Positions 47,789-56,469 of a DNA stretch of 64,000 nt are shown here, piece after piece. The first letter of the stretch is position 1. Every line of letters begins with the position of its first letter. The stretch is from Roseovarius sp. (GTDB lineage Bacteria; Pseudomonadota; Alphaproteobacteria; Rhodobacterales; Rhodobacteraceae): positions 65,099-129,098 of the forward strand of contig PBIL01000002.1 in the NCBI GenBank assembly GCA_002720475.1, given 5' to 3'. The translations under genes were made by a program, and so were the position numbers. A model generated the notes under the pieces. That model ran no database searches, had not been told where the DNA came from, and saw nothing but the letters and a program-made list of their open reading frames with translations.

Positions 47789-48832
47789 ATGTCCACCAAT
47801 CACAAACCCGTCAACCTCGCGCTGCAGGGCGGCGGCGCGCATGGTGCCTTTACCTGGGGCGTGCTCGACTACATCCTCGAGGACGGGCGGCTGCGGATCG
47901 CGGGGGTCTCGGGCACCTCGGCCGGGGCGATGAACGCGGTGGCGCTGGCCGACGGCATGACCCGCGCGGGCCCCGAGGGCGCGCGCGCCGCGCTCGACAA
48001 TTTCTGGCGCTCGATGAGCGCGAGCGTGCGCCACACCCCCCTCCAGCGGACACCCATGGACCGCCTCACCGGCAACTGGGGGCTTGAGAACAACCCGTTC
48101 TACCATTTCATGAACGCGCTCACCGGCGTCGCCTCGCCCTATCAGCTCAACCCGCTCAACATCAATCCGCTGCGCGATCTGGTGGCCGAGAGCATCGATT
48201 TCGAGATGGTGCGCCAATGCACTTCCTTCGAGCTCTTCGTCTCGGCCACCAATGTGGAGACCGGCCGCGTCAAGGTCTTCCCGCGCGAGGACCTGACCGT
48301 GGACATGGTGATGGCCTCGGCCTGCCTGCCGCATATCTACAAGGCGGTGGAGATCGACGGCGTACCCTACTGGGACGGCGGTTACATGGGCAATCCGGCG
48401 CTCTTCCCGCTCTACGGCAAGACCGGGACCGACGATATCGTGGTGATCCAGATCAACCCGATCGAGCGCAAGGGCACCCCGCGCACCGCGCAGGACATCC
48501 AGAACCGGATGAACGAGATCAGCTTCAACGCCAGCCTTCTCAAGGAGTTGCGCGCAATCGATTTCGTGGACAGGCTGATCGACCAGGGCAAGCTCTCGCC
48601 CGGCCATTACCGCCCGGTCAAGGTGCATCTGATCGAGAACCAGAGGGAACTCGCCCCGATGGGAGCCTCGTCGAAGATGAACGTGGAATGGGCCTTTCTC
48701 ACCCGTCTGCGCGATATCGGCCGCAACACGGCCGCCGCCTGGCTCGATCGCTGCTACGACCGGATCGGCAGCGAGAGCACGGTCGATCTGCGCGCCATGT
48801 TCCAGGGGATCGGGGCGGAGCATCAGGGATAG
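47789..48832 (+). CDS. Patatin-like phospholipase family protein
   Basis: The 347-residue protein has the patatin oxyanion motif LQGGGAHGAFTWGVLD (12-27), nucleophile Ser44 in GTSAG, and the catalytic aspartate in YWDGGYMGNPAL. There is no signal peptide, so it should act in the cytoplasm on lipid esters. AAGGAG precedes ATG 47789; the frame opens earlier but without a site. It follows the tonB operon by about 100 bases. Confidence 0.93.
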   Translation: MSTNHKPVNLALQGGGAHGAFTWGVLDYILEDGRLRIAGVSGTSAGAMNAVALADGMTRAGPEGARAALDNFWRSMSASVRHTPLQRTPMDRLTGNWGLENNPFYHFMNALTGVASPYQLNPLNINPLRDLVAESIDFEMVRQCTSFELFVSATNVETGRVKVFPREDLTVDMVMASACLPHIYKAVEIDGVPYWDGGYMGNPALFPLYGKTGTDDIVVIQINPIERKGTPRTAQDIQNRMNEISFNASLLKELRAIDFVDRLIDQGKLSPGHYRPVKVHLIENQRELAPMGASSKMNVEWAFLTRLRDIGRNTAAAWLDRCYDRIGSESTVDLRAMFQGIGAEHQG

Positions 48833-48856
48833 CGGCGTCACCGCCGCCGCGCCGGA

Positions 48857-49429
48857 TCAGCCCCCGCGCCGGACCTCGATCACCTCGGCCTCGGTCACCA
48901 CCATGTCAAGCGGTTGATCGGTCGGCTCGAGCGGCAGCGCCTCGGCCTCCTGCGCGGCATAGGCGAAACCGATGGCCAGCGTCGGGCGCGCGGCGCGCAG
49001 CCGCTGGAGCGTGCGGTCGTAGAACCCCCCGCCGTACCCCAGCCGCCCGCCGCGTCTGTCGAAGGCCACCAGCGGCACGATGACGATCTCGGGCTCAAGG
49101 AAATCCTCCACCTCGGGCACCAGCGCCCCGAACGGCCCCTCGCGCAGCGCGCAGCCCGGCTCCCATCTCGAAAAGTCCAGGGGCAGATCCGCGCCCGCGA
49201 TCACGGGCACCGCCACCGGCCCGTGGGCCGCCGCCTCGGCCATGGCCGGAAGCGGGTCGATCTCCGACCGGATCGGCATGTAGCCCGCCAGCGGCACGCC
49301 GCGATAGCCCGCCAGCACGCCCAAGAGCAGCCCCGCCGCCCCGGGCGGGCAGGCGCGGTGCGCGGCGGCCCGGCGGGCCAGCGCCGCCTTGCGCGCGGCG
49401 GCCTTCTGCGCAAGGAGTTCCGCGCTCAC
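48857..49429 (-). CDS. 5-formyltetrahydrofolate cyclo-ligase family protein
   Basis: The 190-residue protein starts at a GTG overlapping the mgtE stop (GTGA, 49426-49429). It has the family features: basic N-terminal helix AAARKAALARR, PIRSEIDPLPAM, and the nucleotide-binding GGRLGYGGGFYDRTL. The enzyme converts 5-formyl-THF to 5,10-methenyl-THF using ATP. The link with magnesium transport is operonic only, though the enzyme is Mg-dependent. Confidence 0.9.
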   Translation of the reverse strand: MSAELLAQKAAARKAALARRAAAHRACPPGAAGLLLGVLAGYRGVPLAGYMPIRSEIDPLPAMAEAAAHGPVAVPVIAGADLPLDFSRWEPGCALREGPFGALVPEVEDFLEPEIVIVPLVAFDRRGGRLGYGGGFYDRTLQRLRAARPTLAIGFAYAAQEAEALPLEPTDQPLDMVVTEAEVIEVRRGG

Positions 49430-50826
49430 ATCAGCACCGCCGAGGCGAAGCCGAGAAAGGCGAGAAACCCCACGACATCGGTGATCGTGGTGACGAAAGG
49501 CCCCGAGGCAAGCGCCGGGTCGATGCCCGCCCGTTCCAGCGCCATGGGAATGACGATGCCGCCCAGGGCAGCCGCGACCAGCGTGAGCAGCATCGCCACG
49601 GCGATCACCGCGGCCAGAAGCGGCACCCCGAACCACAGCCCCGCCACCGCCGCCATGACCGTGCCGAAGACGATGCCGTTGGCCGCACCCACGGTCATCT
49701 CGCGCCCGATCATGCGCAGCGCGTTGCGCGCGGTCAGATCGCGCGTGGCCAGCGCCCGCACCGCCACCGTCATCGTCTGCGTGCCCGCGTTGCCCCCCAT
49801 AGAGGCCACGATGGGCATGAGCACGGCAAGCGCCACGAGTTCATCGATCTCCTCGGCGAACTGATCGATCACCACTGAGGCGAGGATCGCGGTCAGCAGA
49901 TTGACGAAGAGCCAGAGCGCGCGGTTGCGGATCGTCACCATCAGCGGGCCCGACAGGCCCCCCTCCTCGCCCACACCGGCCAGGCGCAGGATGTCCTCCT
50001 CGTGCTCTTCGTCGAGCACGGTCATCGCGTCGTCGATGGTGATGACGCCGACAAGTCTGCCATCCTCGTCCACCACGGGGGCAGAGATCAGGTGATACTG
50101 GTTGAACGCATAGGCCACATCGGCCTCTTCGTCGGTCACCTTGAAGAGGTGAAAGGTCTCTTCAACCAGATCGCGCAGCGGCACCGCCCGGCGCGTGGCC
50201 ATGAGACGGCCCAGGGTGACATTGCCCACCGGGTGCAGGCGCGGATCGACAAGCGTGACGTGGTAGAACTGTTCCGGCAGTTCCTCGGCATTGCGCAGGA
50301 AATCGATGGCCTCGCCCACGCTCCAGTGCTCGGGGGCCATGACCACCTCGCGCTGCATCAGGCGGCCGGCGGAATATTCCGGGTAGGTGAGCGATTGCTG
50401 GACGGCAACGCGATCGCTGTCCTCGAGGATGCCGAGGATCGCGGCCTGCTGCGCGTCCTCGAGATCCTCGACGAGATCGACCACATCGTCCGAGTCGAGG
50501 TCGCGCACCGCCTCGGCCAGAACCTCGGGGGTCAGCAGGCCGATCACCTCCTCGCGGATCGACTCATCAAGCTCCGAGAGGATGTCGCCGTCGAATTCCT
50601 GCCCGTAGAGCGTGATCAGGCGGCGCCGGTCATAGGCGTTGATCTGCTCGAGAAGGTCGGCGATGTCGGCGGCATGGAGCGGCTCCATCTCGGCCACGAG
50701 CATGTCGCGGTCCTCGATGTCGAGCGCATACATGATGCGGCCGATGCGCGCGCGGCTGAGCGGGTGCTCCTCTTCCTCGGCCTCGACAGCGGGATCGGGG
50801 GCAAGTTCGTCGTCGGTCTCGGCCAT
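49426..50826 (-). CDS. mgtE: Magnesium transporter MgtE
   Basis: The 466-residue protein has an acidic cytoplasmic MgtE N-domain (about 30-130), two CBS domains (about 135-260), a connecting helix and five membrane helices. In the last part the signature PIVASMGGNAGTQTMTVAVRALA and LASGPFVTTITDVVGFLAF mark the ion pore. The N and CBS domains bind Mg2+ and close the gate when Mg is high. The gene is divergent from a small hypothetical protein. Confidence 0.96.
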   Translation of the reverse strand: MAETDDELAPDPAVEAEEEEHPLSRARIGRIMYALDIEDRDMLVAEMEPLHAADIADLLEQINAYDRRRLITLYGQEFDGDILSELDESIREEVIGLLTPEVLAEAVRDLDSDDVVDLVEDLEDAQQAAILGILEDSDRVAVQQSLTYPEYSAGRLMQREVVMAPEHWSVGEAIDFLRNAEELPEQFYHVTLVDPRLHPVGNVTLGRLMATRRAVPLRDLVEETFHLFKVTDEEADVAYAFNQYHLISAPVVDEDGRLVGVITIDDAMTVLDEEHEEDILRLAGVGEEGGLSGPLMVTIRNRALWLFVNLLTAILASVVIDQFAEEIDELVALAVLMPIVASMGGNAGTQTMTVAVRALATRDLTARNALRMIGREMTVGAANGIVFGTVMAAVAGLWFGVPLLAAVIAVAMLLTLVAAALGGIVIPMALERAGIDPALASGPFVTTITDVVGFLAFLGFASAVLM

Positions 50827-50943
50827 GATGCCCCCCTTCCTGCGCGTGTGTCGCCGTACCGCCCCTGAATAGGGAGTGCGGGCGCGGAAAACAATCGCGG
50901 AGACCGGGATTTACCCGCGCCGACCGCGCCCTATCTCTGGCGG

Positions 50944-51201
50944 ATGACAGAAACGAAGGCAGCCATGGGCCCTGCCGCCCGCCACCTGGCCGAGGCCATC
51001 GCCGCCATCGACGCGGCCTTCGGTCCGGGCTATGCGCGCCGGCATCCCGAGCTGGTGGCGGCGATGGTGCAGAGCGCCACCATCGAGGCGGCGGTGGCCA
51101 CCGGCTATGGCGCGCATCAGGAGGCGCTGGCCGCCGCGCGCGAGATCGGCGCCGAGATGGCCGCGACAATCCTCAAGCTCAAGCCGCGCATCTTCGGCTG
51201 A
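50944..51201 (+). CDS. Conserved small alanine-rich hypothetical protein
   Basis: An 85-residue, helix-rich protein with no membrane segment or known motif: an amphipathic start (ARHLAEAIAAIDAAF), then PELVAAMVQSATIEAAV and a basic end (LKLKPRIF). Codon use is the same as in its neighbours and the frame is compact, which supports a real gene. I do not recognise the family. It lies between divergent mgtE and the convergent hisN-like gene. Confidence 0.7.
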   Translation: MTETKAAMGPAARHLAEAIAAIDAAFGPGYARRHPELVAAMVQSATIEAAVATGYGAHQEALAAAREIGAEMAATILKLKPRIFG

Positions 51202-51214
51202 GGCGCGGGCGCGC

Positions 51215-52006
51215 TCAGGCCACCCGCGACAGGATCTCTAGCGCCGCCGCGTGCTGTTCGCGCCCCGCCGCCGCAACCGCGCGCCCGCCCCGGTGGACCG
51301 GGCCGCCGCGCCAGTCCGTGACGATGCCGCCCGCCGCCTCGATCACGGCGATGGGGGCCTGGATGTCATAAGCGGCAAGCCCCGCCTCGACCACGAGGTC
51401 GATCTGCCCCGCGGCAAGCAGCGCATAGGCGTAACAGTCGAGCCCGTAGCGTGTCAGCCGCACATGTCTGGAAAGTTCGGCAAAGCCCGCGCCCTCGGTG
51501 GGGCTGCCCACCTCGGGATAGGTGGTGAAGAGCAGCGATTCCGAAAGCGGCCGGTTCCCGCGCGTGCCAAGTGCCCGCGCCCCCTGCGGGCCGGTCATCC
51601 GGGCCCGGCCGAACCCGCCCTCGAACCGCTCGCCGATATAGGGCTGGTCGATGAGGCCGTAGACCGGCCCCGTCGCATCCGAAACGGCGATCAGCACCCC
51701 CCAGGTCGGCGCGCCGGAGAGAAAGGCGCGCGTGCCGTCGATCGGATCGAGCACCCAGGTCAGGCCGCTTTTCCCCGCCTGCGCGCCGAATTCCTCGCCA
51801 AGGATCGCGTCATCGGGCCGGGCGCGGGCGAGCATGTCGCGCATCGCATGCTCGGCCGCGCGATCGGCTGCCGTGACGGGATCGAAGCCGCCGTTCTCAT
51901 GCTTGTTCTCGGTGTTCAGCGCCTCACCGCGGAAATAGGGCAGGATCGCCGCCCGCGCCGCATCGGCCAGCGCATGCGCCGTGGTAATGATCGCGTCCTG
52001 ATCCAT
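51215..52006 (-). CDS. Inositol monophosphatase-fold phosphatase, histidinol-phosphatase (HisN) like
   Basis: The 263-residue protein has the Mg-dependent phosphatase motifs ILGEEFG (Glu71/Glu72), WVLDPIDGTRAF (Asp87, Asp90) and YDIQAPIAVIEAAGG. The total form and the LTRYGLDCYAYALLAAGQIDLVVE block fit the HisN subgroup that dephosphorylates histidinol phosphate, rather than true inositol phosphatases. No other his gene is next to it, so the exact substrate is inferred. Confidence 0.87.
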   Translation of the reverse strand: MDQDAIITTAHALADAARAAILPYFRGEALNTENKHENGGFDPVTAADRAAEHAMRDMLARARPDDAILGEEFGAQAGKSGLTWVLDPIDGTRAFLSGAPTWGVLIAVSDATGPVYGLIDQPYIGERFEGGFGRARMTGPQGARALGTRGNRPLSESLLFTTYPEVGSPTEGAGFAELSRHVRLTRYGLDCYAYALLAAGQIDLVVEAGLAAYDIQAPIAVIEAAGGIVTDWRGGPVHRGGRAVAAAGREQHAAALEILSRVA

Positions 52007-52060
52007 CGCGCGCCCCTTCGTCCCGTCCTGGCGCGGGCATAGCCCGGGGCGCGCGGCGGC

Positions 52061-52423
52061 TCAAGCCACCTCGCTCAGCACGCGGGCAAGGTCGAACAGG
52101 CGGCGACGCTGATTTTCGGGAATGGCGTAGTAGGAGCGCACGAGGTCGAGCGCCTCCTTGTCGGCGATGATGTCGGCGGGAAGGGTCTTGCCGCCGCCCT
52201 CTTCCTTGTCGAGCCCGTCAAAGAAGAACGCGATCTCAACCTCGAGCGCCTCGGCGATGTCCCAGAGCCGCGACGCGCTGACACGATTCGCGCCGGTCTC
52301 GTATTTCTGGATCTGCTGGAACTTGATTCCAACCGCCTCGGCCAGCTGCTGCTGCGTCACGCCGATGAGCCAGCGGCGATGGCGAATCTGTTTTCCAACA
52401 TGAACGTCCACGGGGTGCGGCAT
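52061..52423 (-). CDS. XRE-family helix-turn-helix transcriptional regulator
   Basis: From ATG 52423 (GAAGGA upstream) the protein is 120 residues: an HTH_3 domain at about 10-65 (GKQIRHRRWLIGVTQQQLAEAVG, IKFQQIQKYETGANRVSASRLWDIA) and a C-terminal acidic and then helical region (ALDLVRSYYAIPENQRRRLFDLARVL). The HTH and tail resemble a regulator conserved in Rhodobacterales. Targets are unknown. A hairpin lies in its leader. Confidence 0.92.
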   Translation of the reverse strand: MPHPVDVHVGKQIRHRRWLIGVTQQQLAEAVGIKFQQIQKYETGANRVSASRLWDIAEALEVEIAFFFDGLDKEEGGGKTLPADIIADKEALDLVRSYYAIPENQRRRLFDLARVLSEVA

Positions 52424-52739
52424 GCTTTTTTCCTTCTTGATCAATACCACATAAGGACACGGGACTTTACATCCCGGTGTCTCGCAACCAACGCCACGCA
52501 TCCCAGCAGCGTCGCTGCAAGCTATCAAAACGACATTGAAATACAAGATGTTTCGCCCGGAGCGGTGCATGGTCATTCAGAACTCCCGCAATTTATGCGT
52601 GAAACTGCCTTGCCTGACACGCCCTGACACCAGGTCAACCCGGCGACCAGGCCGCGCGACCGGCACCCGCAATCGAATCGGCTGGACAGGCGGGTGCCGG
52701 GCGCTTACCCCGGCCCGAGGTCCAGACAGGAGACGCCCG
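52424..52739. other. 316-base gap: AT-rich leader of the XRE gene plus promoter region of the quinone oxidoreductase gene
   Basis: No gene is seen. On the XRE side, GACACGGGA (52456-52464) pairs with TCCCGGTGTC (52472-52481) across CTTTACA with one bulge, a hairpin in the xre leader or an operator. On the other side an exact direct repeat CCTGACAC occurs at 52613-52620 and 52623-52630, spaced by one helical turn, followed by CAGGTCAACCCGGCGACCAGG. Both could be regulator sites. GGAG at the right distance precedes the ATG at 52740. Confidence 0.5.
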
Positions 52740-53708
52740 ATGCGCGCCTTTCACATCGCCGCCCCCGCCGCGGCCCCCGCCCTGGCAGAGATCGCCGAAC
52801 CCGTGCCCGGACCCGGCGAGATAGGCGTCCGGATCGCAGCCTGCGGGCTCAACTTCGCGGACCTGCTGATGATCGAGGGCCGTTATCAGGACACGCCCGA
52901 GGCCCCCTTCACCCTGGGAATGGAGGTGGCGGGCACGGTCGAACGGCTTGGCCCCGGCGTTGCGGGACCGAAGCCCGGAACGCGGGTCGCGGTCTTCGGC
53001 GGCAAGGGGGGGCTGGCGGAGTTCGGCTGCTTCCCGGCCGAACGCGCGGTCGTGCTGCCCGACGGGATGAGCTCCGTCGAGGCGGCCGCCTTCCAGATCG
53101 CCTATGGCACGAGCCATGTCGCGCTCGATCACAAGGCGCGGCTGCAACCGGGCGAGACGCTTCTCGTGCTCGGCGCCGCAGGCGGCGTGGGACTCACGGC
53201 GGTGGAGATCGGCAAGCTGATGGGCGCGCGCGTGATCGCCTGCGCAAGGGGGGCTGACAAGCTTGCCGTGGCGGAGCAGGCAGGGGCCGATCACCTGATC
53301 GATACCGAGACCGGCGACATCCGCGAAGCCTGCCGCGCGCTCGGCGGGGTGGACGTGGTCTATGACCCCGTGGGCGGCGATCAGTTCAAGGCCGCGATGC
53401 GCGCCTGCCGGCCCGAGGGGCGCCTGCTTGCCATCGGTTTTGCCAGCGGCGAGGTGCCGCAGATCCCGGCCAATCACCTGCTGGTGAAGAACCTGAGCGT
53501 GATGGGCCTTTACTGGGGCGGCTACCTCGGGTTCCGGCCCGAGGTGGTGACCGACAGCCTGCGCCGGTTGCTCGGCTGGTATGAGGCCGGTCAGCTGCAC
53601 CCGCATGTGAGCCATGTCCTGCCGCTCGAGCGCGCGGCCGAGGCGCTCGACCTGCTGCGCGCGCGCAGATCCACCGGGAAGGTGGTGGTCACGACCAGCG
53701 CGGTTTGA
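52740..53708 (+). CDS. NADPH:quinone oxidoreductase family protein (zinc-free MDR)
   Basis: The 322-residue medium-chain reductase has the GroES-like start, then GMEVAGTVERLGPGV and the nucleotide-binding loop LVLGAAGGVGLTAVEIGKLMGA. There are no zinc-binding cysteines of alcohol dehydrogenases. VVYDPVGGD and YWGGYLG are as in QOR proteins. It likely reduces quinones or enals with NADPH in the cytoplasm. ATG 52740 is preceded by GGAG. Confidence 0.92.
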   Translation: MRAFHIAAPAAAPALAEIAEPVPGPGEIGVRIAACGLNFADLLMIEGRYQDTPEAPFTLGMEVAGTVERLGPGVAGPKPGTRVAVFGGKGGLAEFGCFPAERAVVLPDGMSSVEAAAFQIAYGTSHVALDHKARLQPGETLLVLGAAGGVGLTAVEIGKLMGARVIACARGADKLAVAEQAGADHLIDTETGDIREACRALGGVDVVYDPVGGDQFKAAMRACRPEGRLLAIGFASGEVPQIPANHLLVKNLSVMGLYWGGYLGFRPEVVTDSLRRLLGWYEAGQLHPHVSHVLPLERAAEALDLLRARRSTGKVVVTTSAV

Positions 53709-53845
53709 GCCGCAGATAGAGCCGCAGGGAGGTAACGCACCGAAACCTTGTCCATAACCGTCGGAAAAGCTTGAAACGGAACCGGACCCCGCCAATATTG
53801 ACAGCAAAGCCCCGCGGTGGGGCGGCCATTCAACTGGAGGTATTC

Positions 53846-54625
53846 ATGGCTGAGTTCAACACAATCCGGACGGCGCAGGGCGTTCGCACCGCCGAGATTG
53901 ACGCGGGCCTGCGCGCGCACATGAACAAGGTCTACGGAACCATGTCCGTGGGCATGCTCATCACCGCCCTGGCGGCATGGGCCATCGCGGGACTTGCGGT
54001 CACGACCGATCCCGCCACCGCGGCGGCGCAGCTTCCCAACGGCAAGCTGCTGACCGGCCTTGGCGCGGCGCTTTATCTCTCGCCGCTCAAGTGGGTGGTG
54101 ATGCTCGCGCCGCTCGCCTTCATCTTCCTCGGGTGGGGGACGCTCCTGCGCCGGGCCTCGGCCGCGGCGGTGCAGCTTGGCTTCTTTGCCTTCGCCGCGC
54201 TCATCGGTATCTCGCTCAGCTCGATCTTCCTGGTGTTCACCAGCTTCTCGATCGTGCAGACCTTCCTCGTGACGGCGATCGCCTTCGCGGGCCTGTCGCT
54301 CTGGGGCTACACCACGAAGAAGGACATCTCGGGCTGGGGCGCGTTCCTGATCATGGGCGTGATCGGTCTCATCGTGGCGATGATCATCAACATCTTCCTG
54401 CAAAGCCCGGCCATGATGTTCGCCATCTCGGCCATCGGCCTGCTGATCTTTGCGGGCCTGACCGCCTTCTACACGCAGGAGATCAAGAATACCTACGTGG
54501 CCCACGCCGCCCATGGCGATCAGGAATGGCTGGACAAGGCCGCCTATGACGGCGCGCTGAACCTCTACATCAGCTTCCTGAACATGTTCCAGTTCCTGCT
54601 CATGTTCATGGGTCAGCAGGAATAA
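53846..54625 (+). CDS. Bax inhibitor-1/YccA family membrane protein
   Basis: The 259-residue protein has seven membrane helices and the family ending TAFYTQEIKNTY and ALNLYISFLNMFQFLL. Homologues are pH-sensitive channels or FtsH modulators in the inner membrane. GGAGG sits six bases before ATG 53846. It ends 23 bases before an intrinsic terminator and appears to be monocistronic. Confidence 0.94.
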   Translation: MAEFNTIRTAQGVRTAEIDAGLRAHMNKVYGTMSVGMLITALAAWAIAGLAVTTDPATAAAQLPNGKLLTGLGAALYLSPLKWVVMLAPLAFIFLGWGTLLRRASAAAVQLGFFAFAALIGISLSSIFLVFTSFSIVQTFLVTAIAFAGLSLWGYTTKKDISGWGAFLIMGVIGLIVAMIINIFLQSPAMMFAISAIGLLIFAGLTAFYTQEIKNTYVAHAAHGDQEWLDKAAYDGALNLYISFLNMFQFLLMFMGQQE

Positions 54626-54648
54626 CGCCGGGTTTCAAGGCGAGAAGG

Positions 54649-54676
54649 GGGCCGGTCCGCGCGACCGGCCCTTTTT
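54649..54676 (+). terminator. Rho-independent terminator after the BI-1 gene
   Basis: GGGCCGGTC at 54649-54657 pairs with GACCGGCCC at 54663-54671 across a CGCGC loop and is followed by TTTTT. This is a complete intrinsic terminator on the plus strand. Confidence 0.92.
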
Positions 54677-54850
54677 CGTTGCGCCGCGCCCCGCAACCGG
54701 TGCCCGCCGGGACCGGCAGGGGGATAAACCACGGGTCTATGCGCACCTTTCCAGCCCGGGGTTCGATGGCGAGCCGCAGCGCGGACGGTCATCTCGGGAT
54801 CAGCCACGCCAGACCGGCGGGCCGCAACCCAAACGGAAATGGAGACGACC

Positions 54851-55099
54851 ATGACCCGCATCATCGCCCTTGCCCTCGCCCTGTCGCTCGGCGGCATCGC
54901 ACAGGCCTCCGATTACCAGAAGATCGACCCGGCCAAGGCCGAAGAGATCAAGACCATGCTCACCGAACAGGGCTACGAGGTGCGCCGGATCAAGTCCGAG
55001 GACGGTCTCTATGAAGCCTACGCCATGAAGGATGGCGTGAAATACGAGCTCTACATCAACGAGAAGCTCGAGATCGTTCGCAGCAAGCAGGACGACTGA
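54851..55099 (+). CDS. Secreted PepSY domain protein
   Basis: The 82-residue protein starts at ATG 54851 (GGAG upstream). It has a signal peptide (IIALALALSLGGIAQA) and then one PepSY module: DPAKAEEIKTMLTEQGYEVRRIKSEDGLYEAYAMKDGVKYELYIN contains the typical alpha-then-beta pattern. Small PepSY proteins act in the periplasm, often next to cytochromes or two-component systems. It is 56 bases upstream of a cytochrome b561 gene and is likely its partner. Confidence 0.88.
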   Translation: MTRIIALALALSLGGIAQASDYQKIDPAKAEEIKTMLTEQGYEVRRIKSEDGLYEAYAMKDGVKYELYINEKLEIVRSKQDD

Positions 55100-55155
55100 G
55101 ACCGTTCGCCGGGGGGCCGCGCGCCCCCCGGCCCTTTCGGAAAAGGAGTTCCGCA

Positions 55156-55695
55156 ATGACGGCCTACAGGATCTGGGATCCCTTCGTGCGCCTGTTTCAC
55201 TGGTCGCTTGTCGCCCTCTTCGCCGCCAACGCCCTGTTCGTCGAAGACGACAGCACGGCACATGAATGGATCGGCTACGCCATCGCGGCGCTGGTCGTCC
55301 TGCGCATTCTCTGGGGCTTTGTCGGGCCGCGCCACGCGCGCTTTGCCGCCTTCCTGCCCGGGACACGCGCGCTGACCGAACAGATCGGCGACATCGCCAC
55401 ACGCCGCCGCCGCGCGCATCTGGGACACACGCCGCTTGGCGCGCTGATGATCGTCAACCTGCTGCTCACGATGCTGGCCATCTGCATCAGCGGCTACCTG
55501 ATGACCACGGATGCCTTCTGGGGCATCGAATGGGTGGAGGAAATGCACGAGGTCTTCGTGACCTGGGCGGAAATCTCGGTCCTGGCCCATGTCGCCGCCG
55601 TGCTGTTCGAGAGCCACCGCACCGGCGTCAACCTGCCGCGCGCGATGGTCACGGGGACAAAGCGCGTGCCCGATGATATCCGGATCGTGGAATGA
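55156..55695 (+). CDS. Cytochrome b561-type di-heme membrane protein
   Basis: The 179-residue protein has four membrane helices and starts TAYRIWDPFVRLFHWSL, the classic Ni-hydrogenase-type cytochrome b beginning. Heme ligand candidates are His15, His36 (TAHEW), His131 (EMHEVF) and His145 (LAHVAAVLFESHRTG). It should take electrons across the inner membrane, perhaps with a periplasmic partner. It overlaps the downstream HTH gene by ATGA. Confidence 0.92.
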   Translation: MTAYRIWDPFVRLFHWSLVALFAANALFVEDDSTAHEWIGYAIAALVVLRILWGFVGPRHARFAAFLPGTRALTEQIGDIATRRRRAHLGHTPLGALMIVNLLLTMLAICISGYLMTTDAFWGIEWVEEMHEVFVTWAEISVLAHVAAVLFESHRTGVNLPRAMVTGTKRVPDDIRIVE

Positions 55696-56204
55696 CCCGG
55701 AGCAAAGAAGACAATATCCCCCTGCTCATGGGGCTGATCGCGGTGCAGAGCCTCTGCGCCGCCTTCTTCCTGTGGGACGTGCTCAACGATATCGGCCCGG
55801 ACGGGCTGCGGGCGCTGGCCAATCTGCATATCGCCATCGAAGCCCTGGCGGCGCTCGCGCTGGTCTCGGCCATTGTCTTCGAGACGCGCTATCTGATGCG
55901 GCTCCTGCGGCGCAAGGCGCACCTGGAGGATCAGGTCTCGATCGCCGCAGGTGCGTTTCACGAGATCGTTCTGGCACATTTCGACCGCTGGGGCCTGACC
56001 CCCGCCGAGGCCGATGTCGCCATGTTCACGATCAAGGGCTTTTCCATTGCCGAGACGGCACGGCTTCGCGGTTCCGCGGAAGGCACGGTCAAGGCGCAGC
56101 TCAACGCCGTCTACCGCAAGGCCGGGGTCTCGGGGCGGGGCGCGCTCTTGGGGCTGCTGGTCGATGACCTGATGGGCGCACCGCTCATCGAGCGCGCGGG
56201 CTGA
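55692..56204 (+). CDS. Membrane-anchored LuxR-type helix-turn-helix protein
   Basis: The 170-residue protein has two predicted membrane helices (about 10-29 and 45-64), a short cytoplasmic helix, and then a LuxR/GerE-type DNA-binding region (WGLTPAEADVAMFTIKGFSI, AETARLRGSAEGTVKAQLNAVYRKAG). There is no receiver or ligand domain, so the signal is probably received at the membrane. It starts within the cytochrome b561 stop (ATGA), which implies that the trio is produced as a unit. Confidence 0.87.
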   Translation: MTRSKEDNIPLLMGLIAVQSLCAAFFLWDVLNDIGPDGLRALANLHIAIEALAALALVSAIVFETRYLMRLLRRKAHLEDQVSIAAGAFHEIVLAHFDRWGLTPAEADVAMFTIKGFSIAETARLRGSAEGTVKAQLNAVYRKAGVSGRGALLGLLVDDLMGAPLIERAG

Positions 56205-56265
56205 GGCCGCTTGCACGCCCGCGCGCCCTCGGGCAAGACTGGGAGGCGTTTTCCGAGAGGCCCCG

Positions 56266-56409
56266 ATGACCAACCGCATCGCGCTCGCGCTTGGTGCCAT
56301 GATCCTGCTGGCGCTTGGCTATGACCTGCTGCTCGACGACATGGCCGGATCGCTCTTTCTCGCGCGCAAGATGCTGGACCTGATCGACTACCTCGCCTTC
56401 TGGCGCTGA
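56266..56409 (+). CDS. Small single-pass membrane protein, 47 residues
   Basis: ATG 56266 is preceded by GAGAGG at a good distance and the frame ends at TGA 56407. The 47-residue product begins MTNRIALALGAMILL, has one hydrophobic helix over residues 4-23, and ends in an amphipathic FLARKMLDLIDYLAFWR. A similar short gene is often seen ahead of gap in Rhodobacterales, from memory. Function unknown. It lies 61 bases after the HTH gene and 106 bases before gap. Confidence 0.75.
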   Translation: MTNRIALALGAMILLALGYDLLLDDMAGSLFLARKMLDLIDYLAFWR

Positions 56410-56430
56410 TCACTTTCGTTTCCATGCCGA

Positions 56431-56458
56431 TTGACAGACTCGCGCTTTCGCGTATGTT
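56431..56458 (+). promoter_or_regulatory. Sigma70-like promoter of gap
   Basis: TTGACA (56431-56436) and TATGTT (56453-56458) are separated by 16 bases, the best -35/-10 match noticed in the window. It lies about 60 bases upstream of the gap start codon and directly before a palindromic operator, so transcription should begin near 56465. Confidence 0.75.
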
Positions 56459-56469
56459 CGCCGTCGAGT

